From assembly GCA_019359285.1 (NCBI GenBank), contig JAHHHQ010000041.1, positions 1-64,000 of the forward strand: a stretch of DNA of 64,000 nt, written 5' to 3'. The stretch's first letter is position 1. Each line of letters opens with the position of its first letter. The stretch is from Nodosilinea sp. WJT8-NPBG4. GTDB taxonomy: Bacteria > Cyanobacteriota > Cyanobacteriia > Phormidesmidales > Phormidesmidaceae. The translations under genes were made by a program, and so were the position numbers. Under the pieces are notes generated by a model that worked only from the letters and a program-made list of their open reading frames with translations, ran no database searches and was not told where the DNA came from. This document shows positions 53,150 to 62,351 of the stretch, one piece after another.

Positions 53150-54628
53150 ATGACGCGATCGGGGATTCTGAAAAACTACATCAACGGCCAGTGGGTAGCG
53201 TCTGCGGCTGGGGATGTGCTCTCGGTAGATAACCCAGCTACGGGGGAGGTGCTGGGCCAGGTTCCCGTTTCTCCTAAGCATGAGGTTGATCAGGCTGCCC
53301 AGGCAGCGGCAACGGCGTTTGAGGATTGGCGTCGAGTTCCCCCGCCCCAGCGGGTGCAGTACCTGTTTAAGCTGAAAGGCTTGCTGGAAACGCACCTAGA
53401 GGAGCTGGCCCAAACTATCACCCAGGAGTGCGGCAAAACCGTGGCCGAGTCGAAAGGAGAGCTGCAGCGGGCGATCGAGAACGTGGAGGTGGCTTGCGGC
53501 ATTCCCATGATGATGCAGGGCACGGTGCTAGAGGATATTGCCAGCGGCATTGATGAGTTTATGATTCGGCAACCGTTGGGGGTGGCGGCGGCGATCGCCC
53601 CCTTCAATTTTCCTGCCATGATTCCCTTCTGGTTCATGCCCTACGCTCTGGCCTGCGGCAACACATACATCGTGAAACCTTCCGAAAAAGTACCCCTGAC
53701 CATGCAGCGCATCTTCGAGCTGCTAGATCAGGCTGGTTTTCCCCCCGGCGTGGTGAACTTGGTGAATGGGGCCAAAGAAACGGTGGATGCGATTCTGGAA
53801 CACCCCACTGTTCGGGCGATCAGCTTTGTCGGCTCGTCTCCTGTCGCCAAGTATATCTATGCCCAAGCGGCAGCCCACGGCAAGCGGGTGCAGTGCCAGG
53901 GCGGGGCCAAAAATCCGGTGATTGTGCTGCCCGATGCCGATCGCGATATGACGACGCGAATTGTGGCCGATAGCGCCTTTGGCTGTGCCGGTCAGCGCTG
54001 CCTAGCGGCATCCCTGGCGGTGACGGTGGGAGAAGCGACTGAGTGGTTTACGGATGCGATCGCCCACACTGCTGCCACCCGCACGGTTGGCAATGGCCTT
54101 GACCCCGCGGTGCAGATGGGGCCAGTGATTACGGCCCAAAGCCGGCAGCGCATCGAGGGCCTGATTCAAACCGGTGCCGAGGAGGGGGCGACCGTTTTAG
54201 TAGATGGTCGCAGCGTCCAAATTCCCGACCTAGAAGCAGGCCACTTCGTCAAACCCACGGTGTTGCAGGGGGTACCTCCCACCGGAGAAATTGCCCATAC
54301 GGAAATCTTTGGCCCCGTACTGGGGTTAATGGAAGTGGACACCATTGAGGCGGCGATCGACCTGGTGAACCGCAGCCCCTGGGGCAACATGGCCTGCCTG
54401 TTCACCAACAGCGGTGCCGCCGCCCGCCAGTTTCGCTACGCAGCCACCGCTGGCAACATCGGCATCAATATCGGCGTGGCGGCACCGATGGCCTTCTTCC
54501 CCTTTAGCGGCTGGAAAGACAGCTTCTTTGGTGATCTCCACGGCCAGGGGGCACACGCAATGGAATTTTTCACGCAAACTAAGGTAGTGGTGGAGCGCTG
54601 GCCGAAGGAGTGGAGCCGGCAGTTTTAG
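53150..54628 (+). CDS. CoA-acylating methylmalonate-semialdehyde dehydrogenase-type enzyme
   Basis: A 492-residue aldehyde dehydrogenase of the MmsA/IolA branch: [71 protein letters not shown] and [10 protein letters not shown] with the catalytic Cys near residue 285. These enzymes oxidise methylmalonate or malonate semialdehyde to propionyl- or acetyl-CoA. No valine or inositol genes are nearby, so the physiological substrate is open. The start [13 protein letters not shown] is preferred to upstream in-frame codons. Confidence 0.9.
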   Translation: MTRSGILKNYINGQWVASAAGDVLSVDNPATGEVLGQVPVSPKHEVDQAAQAAATAFEDWRRVPPPQRVQYLFKLKGLLETHLEELAQTITQECGKTVAESKGELQRAIENVEVACGIPMMMQGTVLEDIASGIDEFMIRQPLGVAAAIAPFNFPAMIPFWFMPYALACGNTYIVKPSEKVPLTMQRIFELLDQAGFPPGVVNLVNGAKETVDAILEHPTVRAISFVGSSPVAKYIYAQAAAHGKRVQCQGGAKNPVIVLPDADRDMTTRIVADSAFGCAGQRCLAASLAVTVGEATEWFTDAIAHTAATRTVGNGLDPAVQMGPVITAQSRQRIEGLIQTGAEEGATVLVDGRSVQIPDLEAGHFVKPTVLQGVPPTGEIAHTEIFGPVLGLMEVDTIEAAIDLVNRSPWGNMACLFTNSGAAARQFRYAATAGNIGINIGVAAPMAFFPFSGWKDSFFGDLHGQGAHAMEFFTQTKVVVERWPKEWSRQF

Positions 54629-54629
54629 A

Positions 54630-54700
54630 ACCATTGAGCTCAATATGCAAACCCTGGCCTGGGTGAACATCTACGCGCTGGTGCGGCTATATCTCAGTAG
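54630..54700 (+). pseudogene. Relic of an AEC-type permease gene
   Basis: Directly after the dehydrogenase stop, the plus strand can be read as IELNMQTLAWVNIYALVRLY. This matches ELDMQTLARINIYALLPAL at residues 25-44 of the intact AEC permease gene downstream (55446-55505), with DNA identity about 80% over some 53 bases. There is no start codon or remainder of the gene, so it is a degraded duplicate fragment. Confidence 0.7.
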
Positions 54701-54744
54701 AAACTAAGTAGACTAGGTTAAACCTCCATTGCGGTGGGAAGGCT

Positions 54745-55203
54745 ATGGCGCTAAATCTGTCTCGGCTAGACCTGGCGACTCTCTACGAGCGCGACATTGC
54801 CCTTTGGTCAGAAGCTATGGTCGACCTACTACAACAGGGTCAATTCGACCAGATTGACCTAAAACACCTGATTGACGAGGTAGAAGATTTGGGACGGCGT
54901 CAGCGCGATCGCCTAATCAGCTCTATTCGGCTAATTTTACAGCATTTGCTCAAGTGGCAATATCAACCCGAGCGGCGTTCACCGAGTTGGTCCAAAACAA
55001 TTCGGCGGGAGCGTCTTAACATTCAAACCTATTTAGACGACACCCCCAGCCTGAAGCGGATTTTGAACCCGGAGTGGTTAGAGAAAACGTACCAGACCGC
55101 GCGCAAAGAAGCTGCGATCGAAACTGACTTACCTCTGAACCAGTTCCCTACTAGGTGTGGTTATACCTGGGAACAGGTACTCGATGACAGCTTTTTCCCC
55201 TAG
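54745..55203 (+). CDS. DUF29-family protein
   Basis: A 152-residue protein with the DUF29 pattern: YERDIALWSEAMVDLLQQGQFDQIDLKHLIDEVEDLGRRQRDRL, then LILQHLLKWQYQPERRSPSWSKTIRRERLNI and a C-terminal YTWEQVLDDSFFP. The family is expanded in cyanobacteria and of unknown function. GGAAGG precedes the ATG. It sits between a permease relic and the intact permease gene, as if inserted during or after the duplication. Confidence 0.9.
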   Translation: MALNLSRLDLATLYERDIALWSEAMVDLLQQGQFDQIDLKHLIDEVEDLGRRQRDRLISSIRLILQHLLKWQYQPERRSPSWSKTIRRERLNIQTYLDDTPSLKRILNPEWLEKTYQTARKEAAIETDLPLNQFPTRCGYTWEQVLDDSFFP

Positions 55204-55373
55204 ATCCTATGCTTAGACAATCTCTGTTTGGGAGTGGGGATGGCATTGGGGCGTGATGGCATTGAGTTAGCTGAAACTCTATGCAATTGCGCTGGGTGAA
55301 GAAAAGTCGCCGCATAGCACCCTGGAAACAGTCACTATGGCATAGGCAGTGACGCGAAGGTAGCTGGGCATCT

Positions 55374-56270
55374 ATGGAAATTTTGATTTCGGCGATGCTG
55401 CCCATTGCCCTGGTGGCTCTGGTGGGGTTTGGAGTGGGGCGCAGCTTTGAGCTAGACATGCAAACTCTGGCGCGGATAAACATTTACGCTCTGCTGCCGG
55501 CGCTGGTGCTGACCAGCCTTGCCCAAACCACGCTGGCCCTAGGGAGCGCGATCGCGATCGTCGCCACCTTTCTGCTAAATACAGCTCTGCTCTACGTACT
55601 AGCAGTGGGGCTGGCTCACCGCCTCGACTTTTCGCTTGACGAGCAAAAGAGCCTAATTGCCACCACGCTGTTCTCCAATGTGGGCAATTTGGGACTGCCC
55701 TTCATTCTGTTTGCTCTGGGCGAAGCGGGGCTAGAGCGGGGAGTGGTTTATCTAGTGGGCTCTAGTGTAATGACGGCCACCGTCTTCCCCATTGTGCTGA
55801 AGCAGGCAGGGTTGCGGGCGGGGATAGATGTCACCCTACGTTTGCCGGTGTCTTGGGCAGCGATCGCCGGTATCGGCCTACATGCCGCTCAGGGCACTGT
55901 TCCCCTGCCGATCGAGCGGGGTATGGTGCTGCTGGGAGAAGGAGCAATTCCAGTGGCGTTGTTGACGCTGGGAGTGCAACTGGCCCGCACAGAGCTTGCA
56001 TTTGGGCGCTACGAGCTGCTGGGATCGGCGCTACGGCTGTTGGTATCGCCGCTGCTAGCCTATAGCCTTAGCACCGGACTCGGGTTGCAGGGGCTCGATC
56101 GCCAGGTAGTCGTCTTGCAGGCGGCCATGCCCGTGGCGGTGAATTCGCTAATTTGGGTGACGGAGCTAGGGGGCGATCGCGTTCGGGTGTCTAGAACGAT
56201 CGTGCTCTCTACGTTTCTCAGTCTGTTTACCCTACCCATCGTGCTGTGGCTCACCAGCCAACAATACTGA
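55374..56270 (+). CDS. AEC-family transporter (auxin efflux carrier type)
   Basis: A 298-residue membrane protein with about ten hydrophobic segments. INIYALLPALVLTSLAQTTL, LIATTLFSNVGNLGLPFILFALGE (the conserved N-G-P motif) and VVVLQAAMPVAVNSLIWVTELGGD are AEC landmarks. Bacterial AEC proteins export organic anions; the substrate is unknown. No ribosome site is obvious. It is followed by a DNA glycosylase gene after 22 bases, so the two may be co-transcribed. Confidence 0.9.
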   Translation: MEILISAMLPIALVALVGFGVGRSFELDMQTLARINIYALLPALVLTSLAQTTLALGSAIAIVATFLLNTALLYVLAVGLAHRLDFSLDEQKSLIATTLFSNVGNLGLPFILFALGEAGLERGVVYLVGSSVMTATVFPIVLKQAGLRAGIDVTLRLPVSWAAIAGIGLHAAQGTVPLPIERGMVLLGEGAIPVALLTLGVQLARTELAFGRYELLGSALRLLVSPLLAYSLSTGLGLQGLDRQVVVLQAAMPVAVNSLIWVTELGGDRVRVSRTIVLSTFLSLFTLPIVLWLTSQQY

Positions 56271-56292
56271 TTTTGCCTGAGGTTTTTTCACC

Positions 56293-56949
56293 ATGCCAAA
56301 GCGTGATTTAGCAAAGGACTTGAATGACGAGCTATCACCTCCCAGTCTTCAGCTGCGACAGGCGGTGGCGGTAGTGTGCGATCGCGATCCTACCTTTCAG
56401 CGCATTGAGGCTGAAGCTGGTCCTCTGACCGTTCGCACCTGGGCTGCTGGGTTGCCATCACTGGTGCGCATCATTATGGGACAGCAGCTGTCGTCTAGAG
56501 CAGCCCAGGCAATTTTTCAGCGGCTGATGGCGACGATAGAGCTGACTTCTGAAGCGATCGCCGCCACTCCAGACAGCACCCTCAAACAGGTAGGGCTGAG
56601 CCAGGCTAAAGTTGCCACTTGTCAGCGCCTTTCGGCCGCCATTTTATCGGGCCAGCTCAGCCTAGAAACCCTCACTACCTTGCCCGACACAGAGGCGATC
56701 GAACAGCTGACCCAGATCAAAGGCATTGGGGTTTGGACGGCGGAAGTCTATCTGCTGTTTTGCCTCCAGCGGTTGAGCAGTTTTCCCGCCTCAGATTTGG
56801 CCATTCAAATTAGCTATCAGCGGCTAAAAAATCTAGAGCAACGACCCACCCGCAAAGATCTATTGGCCTCTACAGCGACTCTCGATCCCTACCGTGGCGC
56901 GGTCGCCTACCTGCTCTGGCACTACTACCGGCATCTAGCTCAAAAGTGA
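56293..56949 (+). CDS. AlkA-type DNA-3-methyladenine glycosylase
   Basis: A 218-residue HhH-GPD glycosylase that removes alkylated bases. VRIIMGQQLSSRAAQAIFQRL is the family opening; the helix-hairpin-helix is LTQIKGIGVWTAEVYLLFCL, followed by the catalytic Asp in FPASDLAIQISYQRL. It lacks the E. coli AlkA N-terminal domain, as do many short members. Its last 15 bases overlap the stop end of the convergent fur-type gene. Confidence 0.9.
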   Translation: MPKRDLAKDLNDELSPPSLQLRQAVAVVCDRDPTFQRIEAEAGPLTVRTWAAGLPSLVRIIMGQQLSSRAAQAIFQRLMATIELTSEAIAATPDSTLKQVGLSQAKVATCQRLSAAILSGQLSLETLTTLPDTEAIEQLTQIKGIGVWTAEVYLLFCLQRLSSFPASDLAIQISYQRLKNLEQRPTRKDLLASTATLDPYRGAVAYLLWHYYRHLAQK

Positions 56950-57408
56950 CTGACAGCTGGGGCAAATGCCATACACCGTGAACTGGCAGTTCAGCAGCGA
57001 GAACCCGCGGGAGGCACTCTCACTGCTGCCCACCTGAGTCATTTTAGCGTCTTCAAATTCTTTCACGTCGCCGCAGTGAACACAGACCAAATGGTGGTGC
57101 TGATCCATAAAGGGGGTATTGAGTTCGTAATACTTTCTGCCCTCGGCCAGCTCTAGCTCTTGCAGCAGCCCTAGCCTGACCATGACGTGCAGCGCTCTAT
57201 AGATGGTCGAAAAACTGATTTTTTCTCCCTGGTCTAGCAACTGCTGATGAATTTCTTCAGCATTAAGGTGATGACCCAGAGCTGCTGACTGAAACAAATC
57301 CAGTATTTTTTGCCGCTGGCTAGTGAACCGAAACCCTTCTTTATTAAGAACAGTTTTGAGTAGTTCGGGCTCTTGATTTAAACTAGGCAGAGCTGGATCT
57401 TGTTCCAT
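56935..57408 (-). CDS. Fur-family transcriptional regulator, PerR-like
   Basis: A 157-residue Fur-fold repressor. The N-terminal winged helix reads FRFTSQRQKILDLFQSAALGHHLNAEEIHQQLL...ISFSTIYRALHVMVRLGLL; the metal-binding region has MDQHHHLVCVHCGDVKEFED, and a second pair of cysteines is in YGICPSCQS, completing the structural zinc site. The family includes Fur, Zur and PerR; a PerR-like (FurC) role is inferred because a Dps gene is divergent. AGGA lies before the ATG at 57408, although the frame runs to 57477. Confidence 0.88.
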   Translation of the reverse strand: MEQDPALPSLNQEPELLKTVLNKEGFRFTSQRQKILDLFQSAALGHHLNAEEIHQQLLDQGEKISFSTIYRALHVMVRLGLLQELELAEGRKYYELNTPFMDQHHHLVCVHCGDVKEFEDAKMTQVGSSESASRGFSLLNCQFTVYGICPSCQSLLS

Positions 57409-57540
57409 CGTCCTGTCATCACAATTGAAGAAAGCAGTTAGGTTGGCCATATAAATCAGAGCGTTGACATCTAACAAAGGGCATAACTAAAGCAGGTTTT
57501 TGGGCGATCGCCCTGGGATGATTGAATTAGGCGCTCTTAT

Positions 57541-57555
57541 TGAAAGTGGCTTTCA
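57541..57555. promoter_or_regulatory. Operator-like palindrome 1
   Basis: TGAAAGTGGCTTTCA is a perfect palindrome (TGAAAG/CTTTCA) within the divergent region between the Fur-family and dps genes. It resembles, and lies 69 bases from, a second copy. Confidence 0.5.
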
Positions 57556-57609
57556 GCAAGGGGTTTCAGCCTATCGCCAATCAGTTTCGATACAAATAAT
57601 TAAACCTAT

Positions 57610-57624
57610 TGAAAGTCATTTTCG
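57610..57624. promoter_or_regulatory. Operator-like palindrome 2
   Basis: TGAAAGTCATTTTCG shares TTGAAAGT and the 15-bp layout with palindrome 1. The pair is a candidate binding site for the divergent Fur/PerR-type regulator. Confidence 0.5.
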
Positions 57625-57771
57625 CTATTTATATTAACGGTTGAATTCTGCATTTCTCTATACTTTTTTAGGTAAACAAAGTTATTAGCAGGATTTAAAA
57701 AAATGAGCTAGGCTCAGTAAGCAACCCTGAAAGGCTAGGGCTGCTTTCACTGCTGAAAAAGGGGGATGCTT

Positions 57772-58308
57772 ATGCCTATTACTGAAACTCTGCTGCAAAC
57801 CTATGGCGAGGTTGCAAACAACCCCGTTCTGCTCGAGAAGTCGGTCACAGAGCCGGTGGTGGATGGACTGGCGACGCTCTATGCCAGCTTTACAGCCCTG
57901 TCGTTGCAGTACCAGAAGCACCACTTTGTTGTGGAAGGTGCTGAGTACTACATGCTCCACAACTATTTTGAGGAGAGCTACGAAGCGGCCCAAGGCCACG
58001 CTCACGAAGTTGGTGAGCGCCTGCATGGGCTGGGGGGCATTCCTCCTCTGAGCTTTGGCAAGCTGGCTGAGTTGTGCTGCTTCGACATGGAAAACGACGA
58101 CACCTACCGCTGCCGCATCATGATCGACCACGATCTGAAAGCTGAGCAGTCGCTGATCGAACTGATTCGTCGGCTGGCTGCCCAAGCTGAGAGTCTGGGC
58201 GATCGCGCTACTCGCTACCTCTATGAGCAAATTTTGCTGAAAACCGAGGAGCGGGCTTACCATCTAGAGCACTTCCTCACTCCAGACAGCCTCAAGCTGG
58301 GCTGGTAG
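57772..58308 (+). CDS. Dps-family ferritin with His-type ferroxidase centre
   Basis: A 178-residue Dps protein, which stores iron and protects DNA from peroxide. Aligned with E. coli Dps, the ferroxidase ligands are His51, His63, Glu67, His78 and Glu82 (HFVVEG...MLHNYFE...GHAHEVGERL). E. coli has Asp at 78; His there is the His-type centre described for Thermosynechococcus DpsA-Te and Nostoc NpDps4. The ATG at 57772 has a good AAGGGGG at six bases; an ATG two codons earlier is less well placed. It is divergent from a Fur/PerR-type regulator. Confidence 0.9.
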   Translation: MPITETLLQTYGEVANNPVLLEKSVTEPVVDGLATLYASFTALSLQYQKHHFVVEGAEYYMLHNYFEESYEAAQGHAHEVGERLHGLGGIPPLSFGKLAELCCFDMENDDTYRCRIMIDHDLKAEQSLIELIRRLAAQAESLGDRATRYLYEQILLKTEERAYHLEHFLTPDSLKLGW

Positions 58309-58512
58309 TGGCTGAGAAGAGCCTTCTGCAAACCCTGCTGCTCATTTATTGAGGGCAGGGTTATTTTGCTGTAGTTGTCCTCCAGCTGACGATCGCTCAC
58401 ACTCACCACCTACGCATCGAGATAAACCTTTCAGCTAATTCAGCTTGAAAGCACCACAAAGGTCATAATCACCAGCCAATGGTCTCATCGCTGGGGGCAA
58501 AGTCCTGAGCGG

Positions 58513-59100
58513 TCAACGTTTTGCGTCTAGCTGCGCTAGAGCTTCGGCGGGGCTGACTCGGTGCAGCATTCGGCCATTGGGCAGGCGCAGGTTTGGTCCT
58601 TGCTTGCAGGCTTTCATGCAGCCAGTTTCCTTAATAGCAACGTGGGACAAAGCTGGATCGCGATCCACGGCCTCTTGCAGGGCGCTATGGACTTGACGAG
58701 CTCCCTGCTTATAGCATTTGCCCTTAGTGCAGACCTCAATGCACATGCGCTTCTGCGAGGTCTGAGCCAGCTTTGGAACAGGGGCAAGGTCGCCCCACTG
58801 CTGACGCAGCATCTCCGCCTCACACTTGGGCAGAGGCAAAACATTGATGGCCCGCCAGCGATCGTCTTCGGGATAGGCCCAGACCTGCACGAAGTCACCC
58901 GGTGCTAGCTCTCGCACCAGCATGGGGCGCAAATATTTGGGCAGCTTAACGGTAAACTTAGCCTCACCTGCTTGCAGCAGCAGTCCTTTAATCTTGCCTT
59001 TGTCAGAGCGATAGGCCCCGCTGTACTGACCCTTGAGCACTTGGCCGGTGGGCGCTGCGACCCCAGCATCTAAAGCGGCGGACTCGTGGAGGGTTCTCAT
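58513..59100 (-). CDS. (2Fe-2S) thioredoxin-like ferredoxin domain protein
   Basis: A 195-residue protein. The N-terminal half has a beta-rich domain (LPKYLRPMLVRELAPGDFVQVWAYPEDDRWRAINVL); the C-terminal half is a thioredoxin-like 2Fe-2S domain with cysteines in CIEVCTKGKCYKQGA and TGCMKACKQGPNLRL. Such ferredoxins are related to the NuoE/HoxE fold. Role unknown. An AAAGGAG lies six bases before the ATG, inside the end of the upstream gene, with which it overlaps by four bases. Confidence 0.88.
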   Translation of the reverse strand: MRTLHESAALDAGVAAPTGQVLKGQYSGAYRSDKGKIKGLLLQAGEAKFTVKLPKYLRPMLVRELAPGDFVQVWAYPEDDRWRAINVLPLPKCEAEMLRQQWGDLAPVPKLAQTSQKRMCIEVCTKGKCYKQGARQVHSALQEAVDRDPALSHVAIKETGCMKACKQGPNLRLPNGRMLHRVSPAEALAQLDAKR

Positions 59101-59384
59101 GTCAGGCTCCTTTGCTGCCAGCAGCGCTTGAGGTGGTCAGCGAGGAATGGCTTGGGCTGGATAGCAGCCTGCACTACGCTCCAAACCAGTAGGGCATCGG
59201 CAGGGGTGTGGATGGCAACGGTGAGGGAGCGATCGCCACCACAGGTGCACACCATGTGCAGCTCTTGCAGGCGGCGGTAGACGTTCCAGCGGGTTACCCG
59301 GTCTAAGTCAACCACGGTTTGAGCGGGGGCAGTATTTTGCAGGTCTTGCCCTGACCCTAAATAATCTGACTCTAAAACGTGCAT
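59097..59384 (-). CDS. Asr1405/Asl0597-family protein
   Basis: A 95-residue protein with the pattern VTRWNVYRRLQELHMVCTCGGDRSLTVAIHTPADALLVWSVVQAA, which I associate with the cyanobacterial Asr1405/Asl0597 family of unknown function. A CTCGG motif could bind a metal. It overlaps the ferredoxin-like gene by four bases and probably forms a two-gene operon with it. Confidence 0.8.
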   Translation of the reverse strand: MHVLESDYLGSGQDLQNTAPAQTVVDLDRVTRWNVYRRLQELHMVCTCGGDRSLTVAIHTPADALLVWSVVQAAIQPKPFLADHLKRCWQQRSLT

Positions 59385-59951
59385 ATTAACTCGACTGAAT
59401 CTCCATAGTGATGACCGCCAGGGGTCAGAACTTATTGAAACTAACTCTGAACTAAACGCTAAGGTGTTGGGCTCAGCCGAGATTTAAAAGAGCTGGATCC
59501 CTTTCCCAGAAAGCATTAAGGTATTTTTCTAAGACTTACTGAACGCGATACCCTGGGGACATCGGCTGCTTTGCTATTGACTATTGTTGTTACTAAGATA
59601 CCCAAGCCCCGGGATTAATGCAACAGATTTTCAATAAGGACGCTTTATTCGCAGCAAGGCCCACGCACTGACGCTGGGGTTTAGCAAACTGGACATAGCT
59701 CTATCGCTTTACAGGCGGCGGATTGGCTTGCTTGGGGCGATCGCCTACCTAGACCGCCGCCCCACCGCGTTGTTCCCCACCATTCTGATGCGTCGCTATA
59801 GGGATCCAAATCGAGGAAGTTAGTGCAGCTTTATGCCACCATCGTGGCTGCGAAGATGAGCCTGGCGATCGCGCCCGCCCTACCAGTTCAACTTTGTCCT
59901 GTTGCGATCGGCCTGCGGTCACTACAGAACTCGCACCTTGTAAATATAGAA
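59385..59951. other. Intergenic
   Basis: About 570 bases with no supported gene; an 85-codon minus-strand frame (59749-60006) covers a terminator hairpin and is rejected. HIP1-type GCGATCGCC sites are present. Confidence 0.4.
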
Positions 59952-59989
59952 ATCCCCGGCTCTTCTCTTTTTTGAGAAGGGCCGGGGAT
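59952..59989 (-). terminator. Strong hairpin behind the sulfotransferase gene
   Basis: Arms ATCCCCGGCTCTTCTC and GAGAAGGGCCGGGGAT pair at 15 of 16 positions around a TTTTTT loop. On the minus strand it is followed by TTTCTATATTT, so it fits an intrinsic terminator 45 bases past the sulfotransferase stop. Confidence 0.75.
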
Positions 59990-60034
59990 GAGGGTGAACG
60001 CGGCAAACGCGGAGGCAGTCTTGCCTGTTGGCCG

Positions 60035-61069
60035 CTAGCGCTTTAAGGCAGGAATCGAAATCGCATGCATCTTTTGCTTTACCTGTCGGTGCCACCCCTG
60101 TAGACGAAGACGACGTGAAAAGTACTCAGCTGCCGATAGGCGTAGGCCAAAAAAGCCAATGCGTTCCCGCCACATAAATACCTTCTCTACCAGCTTAAAC
60201 CGCTTGAGATCTAGAGAGCTAACCGCCAGCCTGGGCAGTTCGCTGAGCCTATAGCCTCTATCAATGAGCAAATCTGAAATGTTGGCTTCTACTACTTGTA
60301 TCTCCCAAGGAGAGAGATGCGATCGCCATAGACCACTGAACTTTGGGTCTGGCAGAGTGAAGTAGCTTCCTGCTTTACTAAAGTTCAGCATTTGAGCATC
60401 GTAGTCAACACCTATAAACTGACAAACTTCTGTCAGTGTACCTACCGTGTCGTTGACCATATCCTCATAGGTAATCTCTAGATACTGCCCCTCAGGAAGA
60501 TGCTGGGTCAACCGCTCCCAATCTTGCTCTGCCTCACGCCATTTTTCAGCGGCGAACCAGGGATTCTCGAAGAGTTTTATCTCTTTCATCCAGGAGTAAG
60601 CAACATCCCGCCCATCTCGCACCATGTGGATAAAACGTGCATCTGGCCAAAGCTTTAAAAGCCGAATGAAATCAAAATGACTGATCGCACCCACTGCCAG
60701 CTTGTTGCTGCAATCCTTCTGTTGGCAAAGAAAATCGTTCACCAACTCATAGAAATCTAGATCAGGGTCAATAGTAAAGTCGCAGCAAGATTGAAAAACG
60801 AAATCGGATTCTAGCCACTGGCGGTATGTTGCAACATCAGGCATATCGCCATCATCAGACACCAGCTCGGTAATGTAACCCACTTCATCAACACAAGATA
60901 GCTGAGGGTGGTGATCCAGCATGAGGCGCAGGTGGGTAGAACCAGACCGCCCTGAGCAACAAATAAAGAAGGGAGATCTTACGGGAGGGCGCTGGGTGCT
61001 GCGCCCACGGGTCAACGTATTGACAGCCGAAGTCGCAGTAAGGCGGGGCGATGCACCTTGCTTCACCAT
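60035..61069 (-). CDS. PAPS-dependent sulfotransferase family protein
   Basis: A 344-residue protein. The 5'-phosphosulfate-binding loop is FFICCSGRSGSTHLRLML (residues 34-51) and the 3'-phosphate motif is RFIHMVRDGRDVAYSWM, as in PAPS sulfotransferases. It likely sulfates a carbohydrate or lipid acceptor; none is indicated by neighbours. The product lacks a signal peptide. A strong hairpin terminates it. AT-richer flanks and an isolated position suggest possible horizontal acquisition, but this is weak evidence. Confidence 0.88.
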   Translation of the reverse strand: MVKQGASPRLTATSAVNTLTRGRSTQRPPVRSPFFICCSGRSGSTHLRLMLDHHPQLSCVDEVGYITELVSDDGDMPDVATYRQWLESDFVFQSCCDFTIDPDLDFYELVNDFLCQQKDCSNKLAVGAISHFDFIRLLKLWPDARFIHMVRDGRDVAYSWMKEIKLFENPWFAAEKWREAEQDWERLTQHLPEGQYLEITYEDMVNDTVGTLTEVCQFIGVDYDAQMLNFSKAGSYFTLPDPKFSGLWRSHLSPWEIQVVEANISDLLIDRGYRLSELPRLAVSSLDLKRFKLVEKVFMWRERIGFFGLRLSAAEYFSRRLRLQGWHRQVKQKMHAISIPALKR

Positions 61070-62351
61070 GTCTATGAATCCTTAAGTTGGGGGCAACACT
61101 TAATAGCAATGGCAATAGATAACCTATGCAAAAGCAGGTCAAAGGTTATCTAAAGGTAAACTTATACTTAAAGACATGGTAGGTAAGGTTAAATAGGGAT
61201 TAATTAAAGTTTTAATAAAGTTCAATAAATTTCCCATGAAGCTTATGGTTTAGAAAGATACTTCCACACCGTCATCTATCTTTGGGGACAAGTGCTAGAA
61301 GGACGTAAAATCAGGGGTCAGAAGCGTTGAAGCACTGCCAAAAAACTTGCAAATCCTGACAAAACAACCATCTGGCGATATATTGACATTTAGCAAAAGA
61401 TTGTGTATTGAATTTAGTCTTGTCATACAGGCCTCTGGCGAGCTTGAAACAGGGGAAAAGCCTCTCAACTGCCTAGAGAGGAAGCTGTGAGGAAGCAGGG
61501 ATAGATCTCTAGAAAGGTTAAGGAAGCAGGGAACTTTGCTTAATGGTAGGCCAGCTTTATGAGGCGATCGCAGTATGTCCCTTCGCCACAATATTCAAAG
61601 CGGCAATATGAGGCTGTCATTCCTCGGTGATCAGACAAACTATGGCCATGGTTCACAGCGTTTGTTTGACCCACAGCCGCAACAACCAGACCACTCGCTC
61701 TACTCAATACAGCCTGTAGGAATATGTGATCTTTGAAGTCACTGCTCATTCAACAGAGCACGTAATTTGTTGGCCTTTTAACTTACACAAGAATCGCGAT
61801 AGGGCAGCTATATTTCAAAACACTCAGCCTCGACTGCTTCAATCAGTATATTTGAGCAAAAATAAGGCTTAATTACGCTTAGATGTATTGTTGAATCTCA
61901 TTACAGCAATCTGCTTTAGAGATTGATCTAAAGGTTCTGTCCCTATGTAGCAGAAAGCTGGGATTCTCCTTAGATATCCTTTTCCAAGAGAGATTCTGAG
62001 CTTGAATACACCCTTTCAAGAGGATGGATGACCTAAACACGACAGATCCCTTTGCAAACAGCCTCTCGACTTGACGGAAAATCAGTTTGCCAGCATCAAC
62101 GCCAGTGGTTCTGGCTTGCCCAAGACAACCCGCTGGCCTCACTCTATCTTTTCTTAAAAATGTGCTTGATTTAGCAGAAATTCTTGGCGAGCAAAAAGCC
62201 CTAACCTTTGTGATATTTCGCAAACTTCTTAAGGCATTGATCCGATTATTTTCTTAAGGGACTAGTCAACACCCCATGGCTCATCGCAGAATAGCTAGGC
62301 ACGGTCTATAGCTATGCCTGTCTGAGTTCCTTCCTGTTGCTCGATAAATCA
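61070..62351. other. 1.3-kb AT-rich region without recognised genes
   Basis: The longest empty stretch here. Small minus-strand frames (61295-61591, 61540-61749, 61879-62223) have no recognisable motifs, good starts or ribosome sites. The gltB promoter must be within it. I found no exact GTA-N8-TAC site by eye, and no tRNA or known riboswitch. Confidence 0.4.

Noticed and set aside
59749..60006. 85-codon minus-strand frame after the sulfotransferase gene
   Set aside because: It runs through the strong terminator hairpin and is low in protein-like character.
61540..62223. Small minus-strand frames in the 1.3-kb gap
   Set aside because: No recognisable motif, no start signals and codon use unlike adjacent genes; reported only as an empty region.
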